NCBI RefSeq assembly: GCF_015461845.1
Contig: NZ_JACOPW010000010.1
Span: 1 to 64,000 of the forward strand
Origin: Pseudomonas mucoides
Lineage (GTDB): Bacteria; Pseudomonadota; Gammaproteobacteria; Pseudomonadales; Pseudomonadaceae
Direction: 5' to 3'
DNA length: 64,000 nt
Positions 26,091 to 34,260 of the stretch are shown here, one piece after another (position 1 is the stretch's first letter; each line of letters opens with the position of its first letter). The notes beneath the pieces are model-generated. The model did not search any database. It saw only the letters and a program-made list of their open reading frames with translations, and was not told where the DNA came from. Both the position numbers and the translations under genes were made by a program.

Positions 26091-26863
26091 CTGCTACCGT
26101 TCAGGCCTTGCCAGTGGCGACACGTTACAAGACCCCCAACGAATGGACTTCTAGAGCAATTCGTATCGTCGTACTTGGAGCTGGGGGCAACGGAAGCGAG
26201 GTCGTAGACTGCCTGTCGTCGTTGCACTGCGCCCTGCGCAGCCTTGGTCATTCACATGGGCTGCATGTCACCGTCATCGATGATGCAATAGTGCGCGAAT
26301 CCAACCTAGTCCGGCAGCGGTTTTGGCCTTGTGATTTGGGCGCATACAAGAGTGTGGCCCTAGCCAACCGTTACAACCTGAACCTGGGACTTGATTGGGT
26401 GGGCCTACCGTACCGGTTTCCTTGTGAGGAAACTCGATTTGCGTTCGCCAAGGCCGACCTGCTGATTTCATGTGTTGATGTGAACTCGGCCCGGTTAGCA
26501 ATCGGGAATAGTGAGGGTGATTTCAAGCACAACGCAATGTGGCTCGACATGGGCAACGGACATCGTCACGGTCAGGTTGTTTTTGGTGGGCTGCGGGCCA
26601 AAGACCGTAAGAAGTTTCCATGTGTACTGGATCACTACCCCGAAATTGCTGACATGGCTGACAACCATACGAAGTCGTGCTCTGCTGCTGAATCGATTGC
26701 AGCCCAAGACTGTCTAGTTAATCGAACGGTTGCCACGGCGGCGATGAACGTCGTGTGGGAGTTGATCCGTACTGGCTCTACAAATCGAAATTGGATCACC
26801 GTCAGTTTGGAAACGGGCGAGCAGCAAACCTACCCTTTCCCGCCTCAGAACAGCGATAGCTGA
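26087..26863 (+). CDS. PRTRC ThiF/E1-like adenylyltransferase
   Basis: A 258-residue ThiF-family protein. The nucleotide-binding loop IRIVVLGAGGNGSEVVDC spans residues 25-42, with VTVIDDAIVRESNLVRQRF (residues 62-80) as the adenylation motif (Asp and the Arg/Asn pair) and a SCVDVNSARL segment. Candidate catalytic Cys residues lie in KSCSAAE and AQDCLVN (about 199-212). E1/ThiF enzymes adenylate a C-terminal Gly of a Ubl partner, here presumably PRTRC C. Last gene of the cassette; no JAB/PRTRC A gene follows. Confidence 0.85.
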   Translation: MTATVQALPVATRYKTPNEWTSRAIRIVVLGAGGNGSEVVDCLSSLHCALRSLGHSHGLHVTVIDDAIVRESNLVRQRFWPCDLGAYKSVALANRYNLNLGLDWVGLPYRFPCEETRFAFAKADLLISCVDVNSARLAIGNSEGDFKHNAMWLDMGNGHRHGQVVFGGLRAKDRKKFPCVLDHYPEIADMADNHTKSCSAAESIAAQDCLVNRTVATAAMNVVWELIRTGSTNRNWITVSLETGEQQTYPFPPQNSDS

Positions 26864-27252
26864 TTCGCCTCGAAATAAATCCGCTCCATACACTGGGGCG
26901 GCAGACCGGAATGCCCTGACGCCTTAGCCCGGGCAATCATTCCTTCCCTGAGATTTGCTGCGAATGCTGCGGCACACGATGTACAAATCGTGAAATCTTG
27001 AAGCACGGGCAGATCATCAACTTCCACAGTGTAGATGACCTCACTCCCAGCTACAGACAGATCACAAAGAGTTAGCCTTGCAATCAAAGCTGGTTCAGGT
27101 CGGGCCATAGCAAGGTGAACGTGCTTGTGCATCACCAGCATCACCAAGGTGTCCCCTTGGCGAATAGCTTGTTGCAAGGTAGTCGTTGGGCCCACGGATC
27201 GATCACGTTTGGAGGTGTGATACGAGTATAACGCTGGCGCTGAATGAGTCAT
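26845..27252 (-). CDS. Unknown protein ending in a sliding-clamp-binding motif
   Basis: A 135-residue protein with no recognised domain; TICTSCAAAF (about residue 90) has a CxxC pair. Its last five residues are QLSLF, an exact match to the bacterial beta-clamp-binding pentapeptide QL(S/D)LF, and being C-terminal and exposed it is well placed to dock on a clamp. A plasmid dnaN gene lies 3.4 kb away. It overlaps the 3' end of the ThiF gene by 19 bp. That it binds the clamp is inference. Confidence 0.6.
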   Translation of the reverse strand: MTHSAPALYSYHTSKRDRSVGPTTTLQQAIRQGDTLVMLVMHKHVHLAMARPEPALIARLTLCDLSVAGSEVIYTVEVDDLPVLQDFTICTSCAAAFAANLREGMIARAKASGHSGLPPQCMERIYFEANQLSLF

Positions 27253-27304
27253 CTGAAAGCAAACCTTCTGAATCCTGGCTCAGTTAGCTAAAAATCCCAA
27301 TATA

Positions 27305-27327
27305 GGGCAGTTGCCTTCCACTATTAG
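27305..27327 (+). promoter_or_regulatory. GGG-N11-CACTATTAG promoter-like element
   Basis: GGG at 27305 is followed after 11 nt by CACTATTAG at 27319-27327, 18 nt before the ATG of the ExoI-like gene. One of five such sites. There is no sigma-70 -35 hexamer at the usual spacing. Confidence 0.55.
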
Positions 27328-27344
27328 GCTATAGGGGAGACAAA

Positions 27345-28742
27345 ATGCCGTTAGCAATCCATTTCTACGATGCAATCACAGCGGGTAAATCACCCGCTGA
27401 AGGTCAAATCGTGCGCTATGACTCGCTCATGTGCGAGGAGTCTCTAATGCCTCAGGTTATGGAGATGATGGTCGGTTTGCGCAGTGATGTGCATGTTGAT
27501 CTGGAGGCTGCTGCTAACTCTGAACTCGGTTCAATGGATCTGCTGAGCGGCCATTCGGAATTGGAGTGTGCGAGAACAGTCCATCGTCATTTCACGCGAC
27601 CAAACTGTTTGCATATCGGCTTAGGTAATACTACGCGAGTTGATCCGTTCCTAAGGTCAACTTTTTACCGCAATCTTCTTCCTTTCCCCTGCATTGGGCT
27701 ACCGGGACACAGCTACTACCTGGATCTAGAAACCATGCTCCGGGCCATTAATATCTTAAGGCCGGATGAGTACCCTTGGGCGGACAGCCCTGACCCAACC
27801 AACACCCAATCCTTCCATCATTTCCTCATGTGGGATGCGAATGTAAGCGGCGAGAATCGCGCGGTGAGGTTGAGAGATCTACTGGCGGACACGCACGCCA
27901 GCTGTCCCAAGCTTGTTGGCCATGCTCTCAAGCACTCATCTCTACAGAGCATCAAATCTGCCTTGGGCTTAGAGCAGGGTGAGGTCAGCGATCTCGAAAG
28001 CGCCACACCCATGTACCTGGTACACCAAAGTCTGCAGGCACCGAAAGGCTTCATCCTTGGACTGCCAGTTGGTGTCGATATCACATACCCCGATATTTTG
28101 TATGTGGCGGATCTTGAGTCCGATCTTAGCCAACTATGCAATCCAGCAATCACTTCATACCAAAGCTTTGTCCGAAACCCTTCATCAAATCCTAATGGGC
28201 CGCTTGTGCGGATTTCCCTCAGCCGCTTTCCTTTCTGCGCACCGCTTTCGGCCATACGACCGGCCGATGCAGCTCGGCTTTCCATCGATATCGGACTGGT
28301 GAAGCGAAGGATCGCCCAGCTCAGGTCTGCGACGCTCTTACCGTCCAGGTTAAAGGAAACACCTGTACTCCAGTTGTCGTCTCAACCTTCTGACGTGTAC
28401 CACCGCATGTGGGCAGGAGATTTTTCACCTAAAGACCAGGTACTGATGCAAGAGCTCCATCAAGCGCCTATGGGGGAATGGCTAAATCTAGCTGTTGGCG
28501 CGAGCGACGGTAGGTTCCATGAATTAGTCGTCCGTCTGCTGGGCAGGATAGCCCCGGAAATATTAACAAGCGGCCAAAGAAGCGAGGTTGATGCATTCAC
28601 TCAATCTCGGTTCGCCAAAAATTCGCCCCCCCCACTTTGGGTAGCAGAGCTCTTGAAACAGGCACAAGATGGCAATGAAGCATCATCAGCGGCAGTCGGC
28701 CTTATGCAGCTGCACAAACGCATTACCCGCAATATCGGATAA
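27345..28742 (+). CDS. Exonuclease I (SbcB)-like protein lacking catalytic residues
   Basis: A 465-residue protein with the length and order of exonuclease I. IHFYDAITAG (residue 9) aligns with the DYETFG exonuclease motif, LDLETMLRAINILRPDEYPW (about 127-146) with the DLLDVMRACYALRP region, and RLRDLLADTHA (about 173-183) with AHDAMADVYA. C-terminal matches include AIRPADAARLSID and MWAGDFSPKDQVLM. The second DEDDh acid (Glu of DYET) is Ile here and the motif-III His is Arg, so 3'-5' ssDNA exonuclease activity is probably lost. It may keep the ssDNA or SSB-binding role. The start follows a CACTATTAG element. Confidence 0.65.
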   Translation: MPLAIHFYDAITAGKSPAEGQIVRYDSLMCEESLMPQVMEMMVGLRSDVHVDLEAAANSELGSMDLLSGHSELECARTVHRHFTRPNCLHIGLGNTTRVDPFLRSTFYRNLLPFPCIGLPGHSYYLDLETMLRAINILRPDEYPWADSPDPTNTQSFHHFLMWDANVSGENRAVRLRDLLADTHASCPKLVGHALKHSSLQSIKSALGLEQGEVSDLESATPMYLVHQSLQAPKGFILGLPVGVDITYPDILYVADLESDLSQLCNPAITSYQSFVRNPSSNPNGPLVRISLSRFPFCAPLSAIRPADAARLSIDIGLVKRRIAQLRSATLLPSRLKETPVLQLSSQPSDVYHRMWAGDFSPKDQVLMQELHQAPMGEWLNLAVGASDGRFHELVVRLLGRIAPEILTSGQRSEVDAFTQSRFAKNSPPPLWVAELLKQAQDGNEASSAAVGLMQLHKRITRNIG

Positions 28743-28745
28743 GTC

Positions 28746-29498
28746 ATGGAATCATCGACCTCACCCAGCTACGACCCATATGCTTTTTTACCCTTTGTTG
28801 CCTATCGCTCTCTTGATAGGTCCGAGGGAGAGTTTTGCTACTCATTGATGCACTTCGTCGAATCTGAGAAATTCCGGGGTGTCGATGAGTCCTATCGTCA
28901 GTTCCTGCTGAAGCAAGATGATCGTGATGACTTCCTGCTGGAGACAGGTGCCATTGACCAGGGTGGTGTAAGGCAGGATTGGGTTCAGGTTCGGTTTGCT
29001 CTGATAAGAGCAGGAATGTGGATGCAGTTGGTTCAGCACCAAGACCACCTGCGTGAGTCATTGCTTCAGGCAGGATGCGAAACAGGTGTTCCATTGATTG
29101 ACCAGGTTGCCGCGGACATCTACGAGCGGTTGATGAAAGCTCATGAGCCAGGAAATGAGTTGCGGCGGGTTGTACTGGCGGGCGACTTAGGCGTGATCGA
29201 TGCAGAGATATTCAAAACCTTTGACCATCTGTTTCAGAACCGAATGCCCGATGAAATCTACGTTTCAGATGAACCGGGGGTAGCTGAAATGGTGCACAAA
29301 TATGCACTTGCCAGGTACATTCCCCTTCGAGTGTTCACTTCAGCAGATCAAGACTGTGCTGATCAGATGCTCGCTAAGGGAACCCATGTCTTCACAATCA
29401 GTGTAGAGGCTGAGTCGGATTCTTCCCTGGCAAACCGTTTGCTACAACTCGCTGCGGAGCAGGGGAAGGTCTTTCATCGCTTCCCTTGGGTCAGTTAA
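28746..29498 (+). CDS. Unknown protein with SLOG/DUF2493-like C-terminal part
   Basis: A 250-residue soluble protein 3 bp after the ExoI-like gene. Residues 1-130 are unrecognised. The rest (LRRVVLAGDLGVIDAEIF, DEIYVSDEPGVAEMVHKYAL, YIPLRVFTSADQ, KGTHVFTISVEAESDSSLAN) follows the strand-helix order of Rossmann-like SLOG/DUF2493 proteins, which bind nucleotide-type ligands. The family assignment is by pattern only. It is probably co-transcribed with the ExoI-like gene and the lipoprotein that follows. Confidence 0.4.
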   Translation: MESSTSPSYDPYAFLPFVAYRSLDRSEGEFCYSLMHFVESEKFRGVDESYRQFLLKQDDRDDFLLETGAIDQGGVRQDWVQVRFALIRAGMWMQLVQHQDHLRESLLQAGCETGVPLIDQVAADIYERLMKAHEPGNELRRVVLAGDLGVIDAEIFKTFDHLFQNRMPDEIYVSDEPGVAEMVHKYALARYIPLRVFTSADQDCADQMLAKGTHVFTISVEAESDSSLANRLLQLAAEQGKVFHRFPWVS

Positions 29499-29501
29499 GT
29501 C

Positions 29502-30479
29502 GTGAAGGCCCAAGCGCTGATCATTGCAATGCTTTCGCTATGTGGCTGCGCTGCAGACCCTGCCTGGGTTGTAGCGCCTCCAAAAGCCATCTGTTTTGAG
29601 CACGCGGACAAAAAGTGCATCGGTGACATGATCGCTAAAAGCGTTGAGACCGAACATCCTGGTTCAGTTCGGGACTCAGCCATCCGCAGCACTACGGCAT
29701 TAACTCTAGGCGCTGGTATTCCAACCCCCCAGCTTCTGATAGACCTGAAGACGCAGTCTGAAACCTTCATGTGCCTGAGGCCCGATATCGACTTTGTTAG
29801 TGCTGGGCAAGCGATCAACGCGGCTAGAGAGAAGCGCTTTGATTCAGCACTCGATGAGGCACTGAGTGTGAAGGATCCGGAAGCGCAGGTATTAGCCCTT
29901 CGCCACATTGCTGCGCTGGCATCTCGATCAAGCGATGTTAAGGCGATTGGACGGTCCCTCAACACCTTAAACTCGGTAGACCAGCCAGCGTATATGGACG
30001 CGCTTCAGCAACGCTTACTCACTCTTCTGGCAACAGGCGACATCGAGCGGGCAAATACCCTGAGAGACGTGTTGCTAGATTTTTACGCGAAGCGACCGGG
30101 CAGCACGATGGAGCTCGCTCAGATAGCGATTAGCTACGTGACTACCGGACATATCGAAGACGCAAACGTATTCCTGAAACGAGCGGCAGGCCTAGTCAAA
30201 GAACTGAACAGCAAAGACATTGGTGTGCTGTTCGGGCTGGTTATCAAAGCAGCCCAAGGTGTCTACCCTCCTCCACAGGACTTTTACGAGTTTTCTAGTG
30301 ACGCCATGAGGCTTCAAGCTTACGTTCAGCTGGCGATCCTTTTTGACCGTTCAGGGCAAACTGGGTACGCCCACCGGGTAGCCAGTGACATGGCAAGGTT
30401 TGCACAGAAGTCATCATTTAGAGTCGACGGACGTGATGCTACCAACGCATTCAGCAAGGTTCTGATCGAAGCAATGTAA
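29502..30479 (+). CDS. Lipoprotein with helical repeats
   Basis: A 325-residue protein with GTG start. The signal peptide MKAQALIIAMLSLCG leads to Cys16. Residues 110-310 are a run of helical hairpins of TPR type (for example LLATGDIERANTLRDVLLDF and IAISYVTTGHIEDANVFLKR), typical of protein-contact scaffolds. Two Cys pairs lie near residues 27 and 84. Third gene of the unit starting at 27345. Confidence 0.65.
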   Translation: MKAQALIIAMLSLCGCAADPAWVVAPPKAICFEHADKKCIGDMIAKSVETEHPGSVRDSAIRSTTALTLGAGIPTPQLLIDLKTQSETFMCLRPDIDFVSAGQAINAAREKRFDSALDEALSVKDPEAQVLALRHIAALASRSSDVKAIGRSLNTLNSVDQPAYMDALQQRLLTLLATGDIERANTLRDVLLDFYAKRPGSTMELAQIAISYVTTGHIEDANVFLKRAAGLVKELNSKDIGVLFGLVIKAAQGVYPPPQDFYEFSSDAMRLQAYVQLAILFDRSGQTGYAHRVASDMARFAQKSSFRVDGRDATNAFSKVLIEAM

Positions 30480-30481
30480 TG

Positions 30482-30516
30482 TTATCCACAATTTCCGGGG
30501 ACAAATGTGTGCATAA
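30482..30516. promoter_or_regulatory. Two divergent DnaA boxes upstream of plasmid dnaN
   Basis: TTATCCACA at 30482-30490 (plus) and TGTGCATAA at 30508-30516 (TTATGCACA on minus) both match TTATNCACA perfectly. They lie about 120-155 bp before the dnaN-like start in a 157-bp intergenic region, so DnaA control of the clamp gene is possible. Confidence 0.55.
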
Positions 30517-30581
30517 CCCTCCGCAACTCATACGGTAACAACCCTCAAAGGATGTGGTTAATAATTGATCAGCACGACTGG

Positions 30582-30590
30582 TTCTGGCAC
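30582..30590 (+). promoter_or_regulatory. TTCTGGCAC upstream motif
   Basis: TTCTGGCAC lies 55 nt before the dnaN-like ATG. A member of the TTCTGSCAC family. Confidence 0.5.
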
Positions 30591-30636
30591 ATTCTTTTGG
30601 CAGTAATTATGGGCAATACCTCAAAGGGATTAGCCC

Positions 30637-31746
30637 ATGAAATTCTCCATCAAGTGTTCCGATCTAGCTCACTACCTTAAAACCGTTGCACGTGTACCCC
30701 AGCGCAAAGCCACTGACGTCTACGGTCACTTTTTGATACAGGTAGATGCCTCAGGTTTGGTGCTGTCTGCTCATAACGGCCAGAAGCAAATGAGCCTAAC
30801 CATCCCAGCCGATCTGTTCACCCTTCAGGGCGATGGGTTTGCTGTCTGCGTCCCGGCAGTCAAGTTCGACCAAGTGGTTTCAGCTCTGGCAAAAGATGCG
30901 ATGGTTTCCATCCAGTTTGCCGAGCCTAAGCTCGTGATTTCAGCTGCGCGATCGCGCTTCACTCTCGCCACAATTCCTGCCGATCACTTTCCCGTCATGG
31001 AGTTCACTGCCGACCAGAGCAAGGGTGAGCTGAACATCGCTGGTAGTACCCTCAGTACCGCAGTTCATCAAGTGGGCTTCTGTGCTGCCCGTAATGACGT
31101 TCGGGTGATGCTCAACGGCATTCTGTTCGATTTCCAACAGGGGCTCATGACCCTCGCTGCCGCTGATGGACTTCGCCTGGGTGTCACTGAAGTACCTGTG
31201 ACTGGTGAACCGATGCAAAACTTCATCCTGCCGAGCAGCTGCATTGAGGATGTTTGCCAATTCGTTGGCACCGGAAGCGTTCGGGTTTCAACCTCTGGCA
31301 GCATGGCGCGCTTCACTCGAGAGGGTGGCGTACTACACACGAAGCTAGTTGAAGGAAAATTCCCTGACTACCGCAAGCTGTTAGCAGCTGCTGAGCAAGG
31401 CGACGTCGCCCGCATTGTCCGCGACGAATTTGCTGGTGCTATGGCCCGTGTCGGGCTCTTGTCCGAAGGTGCAGTTTCCTTGGTGCGCCTCGCAGTTTCC
31501 GCCGAGTCTATCTCGATCCAGTCAGTGGGCGGTAAGGCCGAAGACCTGGCCGACGATGTTCTCCCATGCGACTACAACGCGGAGCCGCTGGAGATTGGTT
31601 TCAACGGCCAGCTGGCTGGGGAAATTGTACGTTCTCTTGGAGCCGCCGAGATCGATGTGATTTTTTCCGGAGCTGCTTCTGGCACGCTCCTAAGAGCTCG
31701 AGACTTGCCATCACACAGTTTCGTATTGATGCCGGTACGCCTATAG
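30637..31746 (+). CDS. dnaN: DNA polymerase III beta subunit (sliding clamp)
   Basis: A 369-residue protein of normal DnaN length (about 366). It begins MKFSIKCSDLAHYLKTVARV, carries the RSRFTLATIPADHFPVME domain-1 segment (about residues 106-123), the GGVLHTKLVEGKFPDYRKLL segment (about 229-248), and ends SFVLMPVRL as clamps do. The ring tethers polymerases and other enzymes to DNA. A plasmid copy suggests partial independence from, or competition with, the host clamp. Two DnaA boxes precede it. The sigma factor gene starts 19 bp after it. Confidence 0.9.
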   Translation: MKFSIKCSDLAHYLKTVARVPQRKATDVYGHFLIQVDASGLVLSAHNGQKQMSLTIPADLFTLQGDGFAVCVPAVKFDQVVSALAKDAMVSIQFAEPKLVISAARSRFTLATIPADHFPVMEFTADQSKGELNIAGSTLSTAVHQVGFCAARNDVRVMLNGILFDFQQGLMTLAAADGLRLGVTEVPVTGEPMQNFILPSSCIEDVCQFVGTGSVRVSTSGSMARFTREGGVLHTKLVEGKFPDYRKLLAAAEQGDVARIVRDEFAGAMARVGLLSEGAVSLVRLAVSAESISIQSVGGKAEDLADDVLPCDYNAEPLEIGFNGQLAGEIVRSLGAAEIDVIFSGAASGTLLRARDLPSHSFVLMPVRL

Positions 31747-31765
31747 GGCCAGGCTCTGGAGATAA

Positions 31766-33367
31766 ATGATGAGCAATGTTGCGATCCAGCTTTCAACACA
31801 ACACCAAAGCCCGGCAGAGCCACGTATTGGTAGGGGCTTCGATCTGCCTACCCAGACCCCGGCACTTCCAAGCCTCGATGGCCCAAAGGGGCTCCTGAGC
31901 GCTCAAGATGAGCAAGCTCTGGGCTTCCGGATCCTCATGGGTCAACTGGACCTGGTACGGGCATTGGCCGTCGATACGAGCATTGTCTCTTCGATGGTCA
32001 AGGAGATCTGGGATGCCATGGGCGAGAAGGACAAGGTCGACAAAGCGGTTGCGCTGATCTACCACGACGGTGCCTGGTTACGTGTTGGTACCCTGCCTGA
32101 AGGCGACTACTCAGCCAAAGAGGCTCACAAGAATGCAAAGGCTATTGCTGATCAGAAATTTGCTTCACTTGTTCGACGCAAGCTGAACACGATCCGAACC
32201 CTGATTAGCGAATTGCGGGGCTATGCGGCCGAAGGCATGGACGGCACTCTCTTCAGCGCTGCTGTTCGCGATGAGCTGCGTTTGAAGCTCGCTGAGATCG
32301 TTCCATACGACTACATCTTGAATCGTGCGGCTGATCAATTTCGCGTCAACTGCAAGGAGTTGAGTGCTCGCACTCGTGATCTGATCAAGTTTATCTGCGA
32401 CGAGGTTCGGATTCCTAAGATCAAGGTTGAAGGGATCATCTCTGGCAACTGGACATCACCTAAGCTGATTCCGGCATTGCTGATCTCTGGCGGCTATGAG
32501 CTTAAGCTTTTCCCCCCAGCTGCGATGAAGAAACTCCGTCACGGTATCACCAGCCGTCAGCAAGCAATCCTTGACGCTGCGTCCACCGGCGAAGCGCCAG
32601 CCATTGAGATTCTTTCCGCGTGGTCCGTTTTCAACCGCGTTGATCGTGATATTGAGAAATGCGCTGATATTTTCACCAACGCAAATGTTCGTCTGGTAGA
32701 GCAGCAAATCGGCCGCTTCCGTTTTGCGGACAAGGAAATTGCTCGGTCTGCAGCCAACATGGGATTGACTCGTGCGGTTTACAGATTTGCGCCTGAGATG
32801 GGTTTCCGCTTCTCGACGATCGCGCTCACTTGGATCAATGTATCCATCAGTCGAGATCTGGCTGACCAAGAGTCCATCCGCCTACCCGAAGGTATGCATA
32901 AACACCGTCGCATGATTTCTAATATGCTTCGTGATCAGCCAAACGTGTCTATCAATTCCCTGGCCGAGGCAACGAAGCTGGAGCAGGACGTTGTTCGTGA
33001 CCTTGTCCACTTCGCCGGCGGTCAGAGATCGATCGACACAGCGTTCCAGGGCACTGACACTTCAGATGCAGATGGCCTTCATGAGCTGCTCGCTGACACC
33101 AACAACGATTTCATGTCTGAGATCGAAGACGACAGCATGCGCCAGTTTGTAGAAAGCGCTCTGGGAGACGTTCTAACCCAGCGCGAGATCTTCGTAATTG
33201 TCAATCGCTTCGGCATGGGCGACGCCCGTGAAAAAACCTTGGCAGAACTATCGGTCGAAATGAACCTCTCGAAAGAACGAGTGCGTCAGTTGGAGATCCA
33301 GGCTTTGAGTAAAATTCGCGACTCTGAATTCGCTGAGACGCTCTTTGAAATGTGGGGTGACATGTGA
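31766..33367 (+). CDS. Sigma-70 family RNA polymerase sigma factor
   Basis: A 533-residue sigma factor. Region 2 (about residues 325-380) is clear: SAANMGLTRAVYRFAPEMGF followed by RFSTIALTWINVSISRDLAD and RLPEGMHKHRR, a layout close to RpoD. Region 3 follows (MISNMLRDQPNVSINSLAEA), and region 4 has a helix-turn-helix LAELSVEMNLSKERVRQLEI near residues 491-510. The N-terminal 300 residues are divergent. Length and the extended region 2 place it with primary-type sigmas rather than ECF factors. It probably directs host core polymerase to plasmid promoters, possibly the CACTATTAG or TTCTGSCAC elements (inference). Confidence 0.85.
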   Translation: MMSNVAIQLSTQHQSPAEPRIGRGFDLPTQTPALPSLDGPKGLLSAQDEQALGFRILMGQLDLVRALAVDTSIVSSMVKEIWDAMGEKDKVDKAVALIYHDGAWLRVGTLPEGDYSAKEAHKNAKAIADQKFASLVRRKLNTIRTLISELRGYAAEGMDGTLFSAAVRDELRLKLAEIVPYDYILNRAADQFRVNCKELSARTRDLIKFICDEVRIPKIKVEGIISGNWTSPKLIPALLISGGYELKLFPPAAMKKLRHGITSRQQAILDAASTGEAPAIEILSAWSVFNRVDRDIEKCADIFTNANVRLVEQQIGRFRFADKEIARSAANMGLTRAVYRFAPEMGFRFSTIALTWINVSISRDLADQESIRLPEGMHKHRRMISNMLRDQPNVSINSLAEATKLEQDVVRDLVHFAGGQRSIDTAFQGTDTSDADGLHELLADTNNDFMSEIEDDSMRQFVESALGDVLTQREIFVIVNRFGMGDAREKTLAELSVEMNLSKERVRQLEIQALSKIRDSEFAETLFEMWGDM

Positions 33368-33732
33368 ACGATCGCTTACCTCTTCCTGGGGCAGACGTAG
33401 AAGTCCAGGGCGTTATGGGAACTTTCGTGGGGGCCGATCTGATGAGTAACGGGCAGGTTTATTTCACTATTCGATCATCGGTCTCGAACGTGTCCTTGAT
33501 GGCCATCAAGTGCATTGATTGCTTGGTAGGTATCCAGCGAATCAGTGACTGTGTCGTTACGGTCTCATCGGGGGCGTGTAAGTGGCGCAAGAGTCCGACT
33601 GGGGATCGATTCGATGAAGATTTCTCAACGATGCTTGGTCACTCTATTGAGGACTTCCAGGCATCTGAAGATGTACAAGGTTTTCAGGCCATGCTGTCAC
33701 GGCGCAACATGGCTTGGGCACGGTCTCGTTGA
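33364..33732 (+). CDS. Unknown 122-residue protein coupled to the sigma gene
   Basis: GTG start overlaps the sigma factor stop (GTGA). A small beta-rich N-terminal half (DVEVQGVMGTFVGADLMSNG), with two Cys in SIKCIDCLVG-like context (residues 44-47). No family recognised. An anti-sigma or accessory role would fit the position but nothing in the sequence shows it. Its 3' end overlaps the convergent gene by 49 bp. Confidence 0.5.
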   Translation: MNDRLPLPGADVEVQGVMGTFVGADLMSNGQVYFTIRSSVSNVSLMAIKCIDCLVGIQRISDCVVTVSSGACKWRKSPTGDRFDEDFSTMLGHSIEDFQASEDVQGFQAMLSRRNMAWARSR

Positions 33733-34139
33733 CGAGGTGACGCATCCTGGTTCTCTACGACCATGCCTGCGAACTCATCACGACCTTCAAAATCACCGTT
33801 CACCTCAAGTTTCCATGCCAGCGAAAGCATGCGTTCCGCATCCTCGCAGTCAGGCACCTCATTGAGGTTGTCGATTTTGGACTCTTCCGTTTTGACCTCC
33901 TCTACAGTAACTGTTTCAGTTTCCAGGATGATCTCTACAGGAGGTGGCGCGGGCGCAAGAACCGGCATGCCTTTGTATCTCCGTACCTCATTCACTGGAT
34001 GCGACAATTCAGGAGGATGCTCATAATGCTGCGCCTCGGACGCATGGTTGCTCAGCTTCAGGTTCCAAAGGAACGCCAAGGCAATTACGAGCAACACTAA
34101 GCCTACAATCCAAATCAAATTCGATGGCACATCAATCAC
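33684..34139 (-). CDS. Membrane protein with FimV-like C-terminal motif
   Basis: A 151-residue protein with an N-terminal membrane helix (LIWIVGLVLLVIALAFLWNL, about residues 8-27), a Pro/Glu-rich linker and a C-terminal helical motif (ERMLSLAWKLEVNGDFEGRD, then NQDASPRQRDRAQAML) like the TPR-type C-terminal motif of FimV. GTG 34139 with GGGAG upstream is preferred over GTG 34178, which lies inside the CACTATTAG element. FimV binds PilG in Pseudomonas, so a link with the plasmid Pil-Chp set is possible but unproven. Confidence 0.45.
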   Translation of the reverse strand: MIDVPSNLIWIVGLVLLVIALAFLWNLKLSNHASEAQHYEHPPELSHPVNEVRRYKGMPVLAPAPPPVEIILETETVTVEEVKTEESKIDNLNEVPDCEDAERMLSLAWKLEVNGDFEGRDEFAGMVVENQDASPRQRDRAQAMLRRDSMA

Positions 34140-34164
34140 GACAAATTCTCCCGTTGCTAATACC

Positions 34165-34187
34165 CTAATAGTGGCCACCCACTACCC
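34165..34187 (-). promoter_or_regulatory. GGG-N11-CACTATTAG promoter-like element
   Basis: On the minus strand GGG is followed after 11 nt by CACTATTAG (34165-34173), 26 nt before the GTG at 34139. One of five copies. Confidence 0.55.
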
Positions 34188-34206
34188 CATTTTATGTGGT
34201 TTTCGC

Positions 34207-34215
34207 TGGTGGCAC
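34207..34215 (+). promoter_or_regulatory. Variant TGGTGGCAC upstream motif
   Basis: TGGTGGCAC is a two-base variant of TTCTGGCAC lying 54 nt before the ATG at 34261. The spacing fits the family; the sequence match is weaker. Confidence 0.3.
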
Positions 34216-34260
34216 AGCTCGCTGAGCGGATACTCAAGTCATTCTCTCAAGGGCATCACC

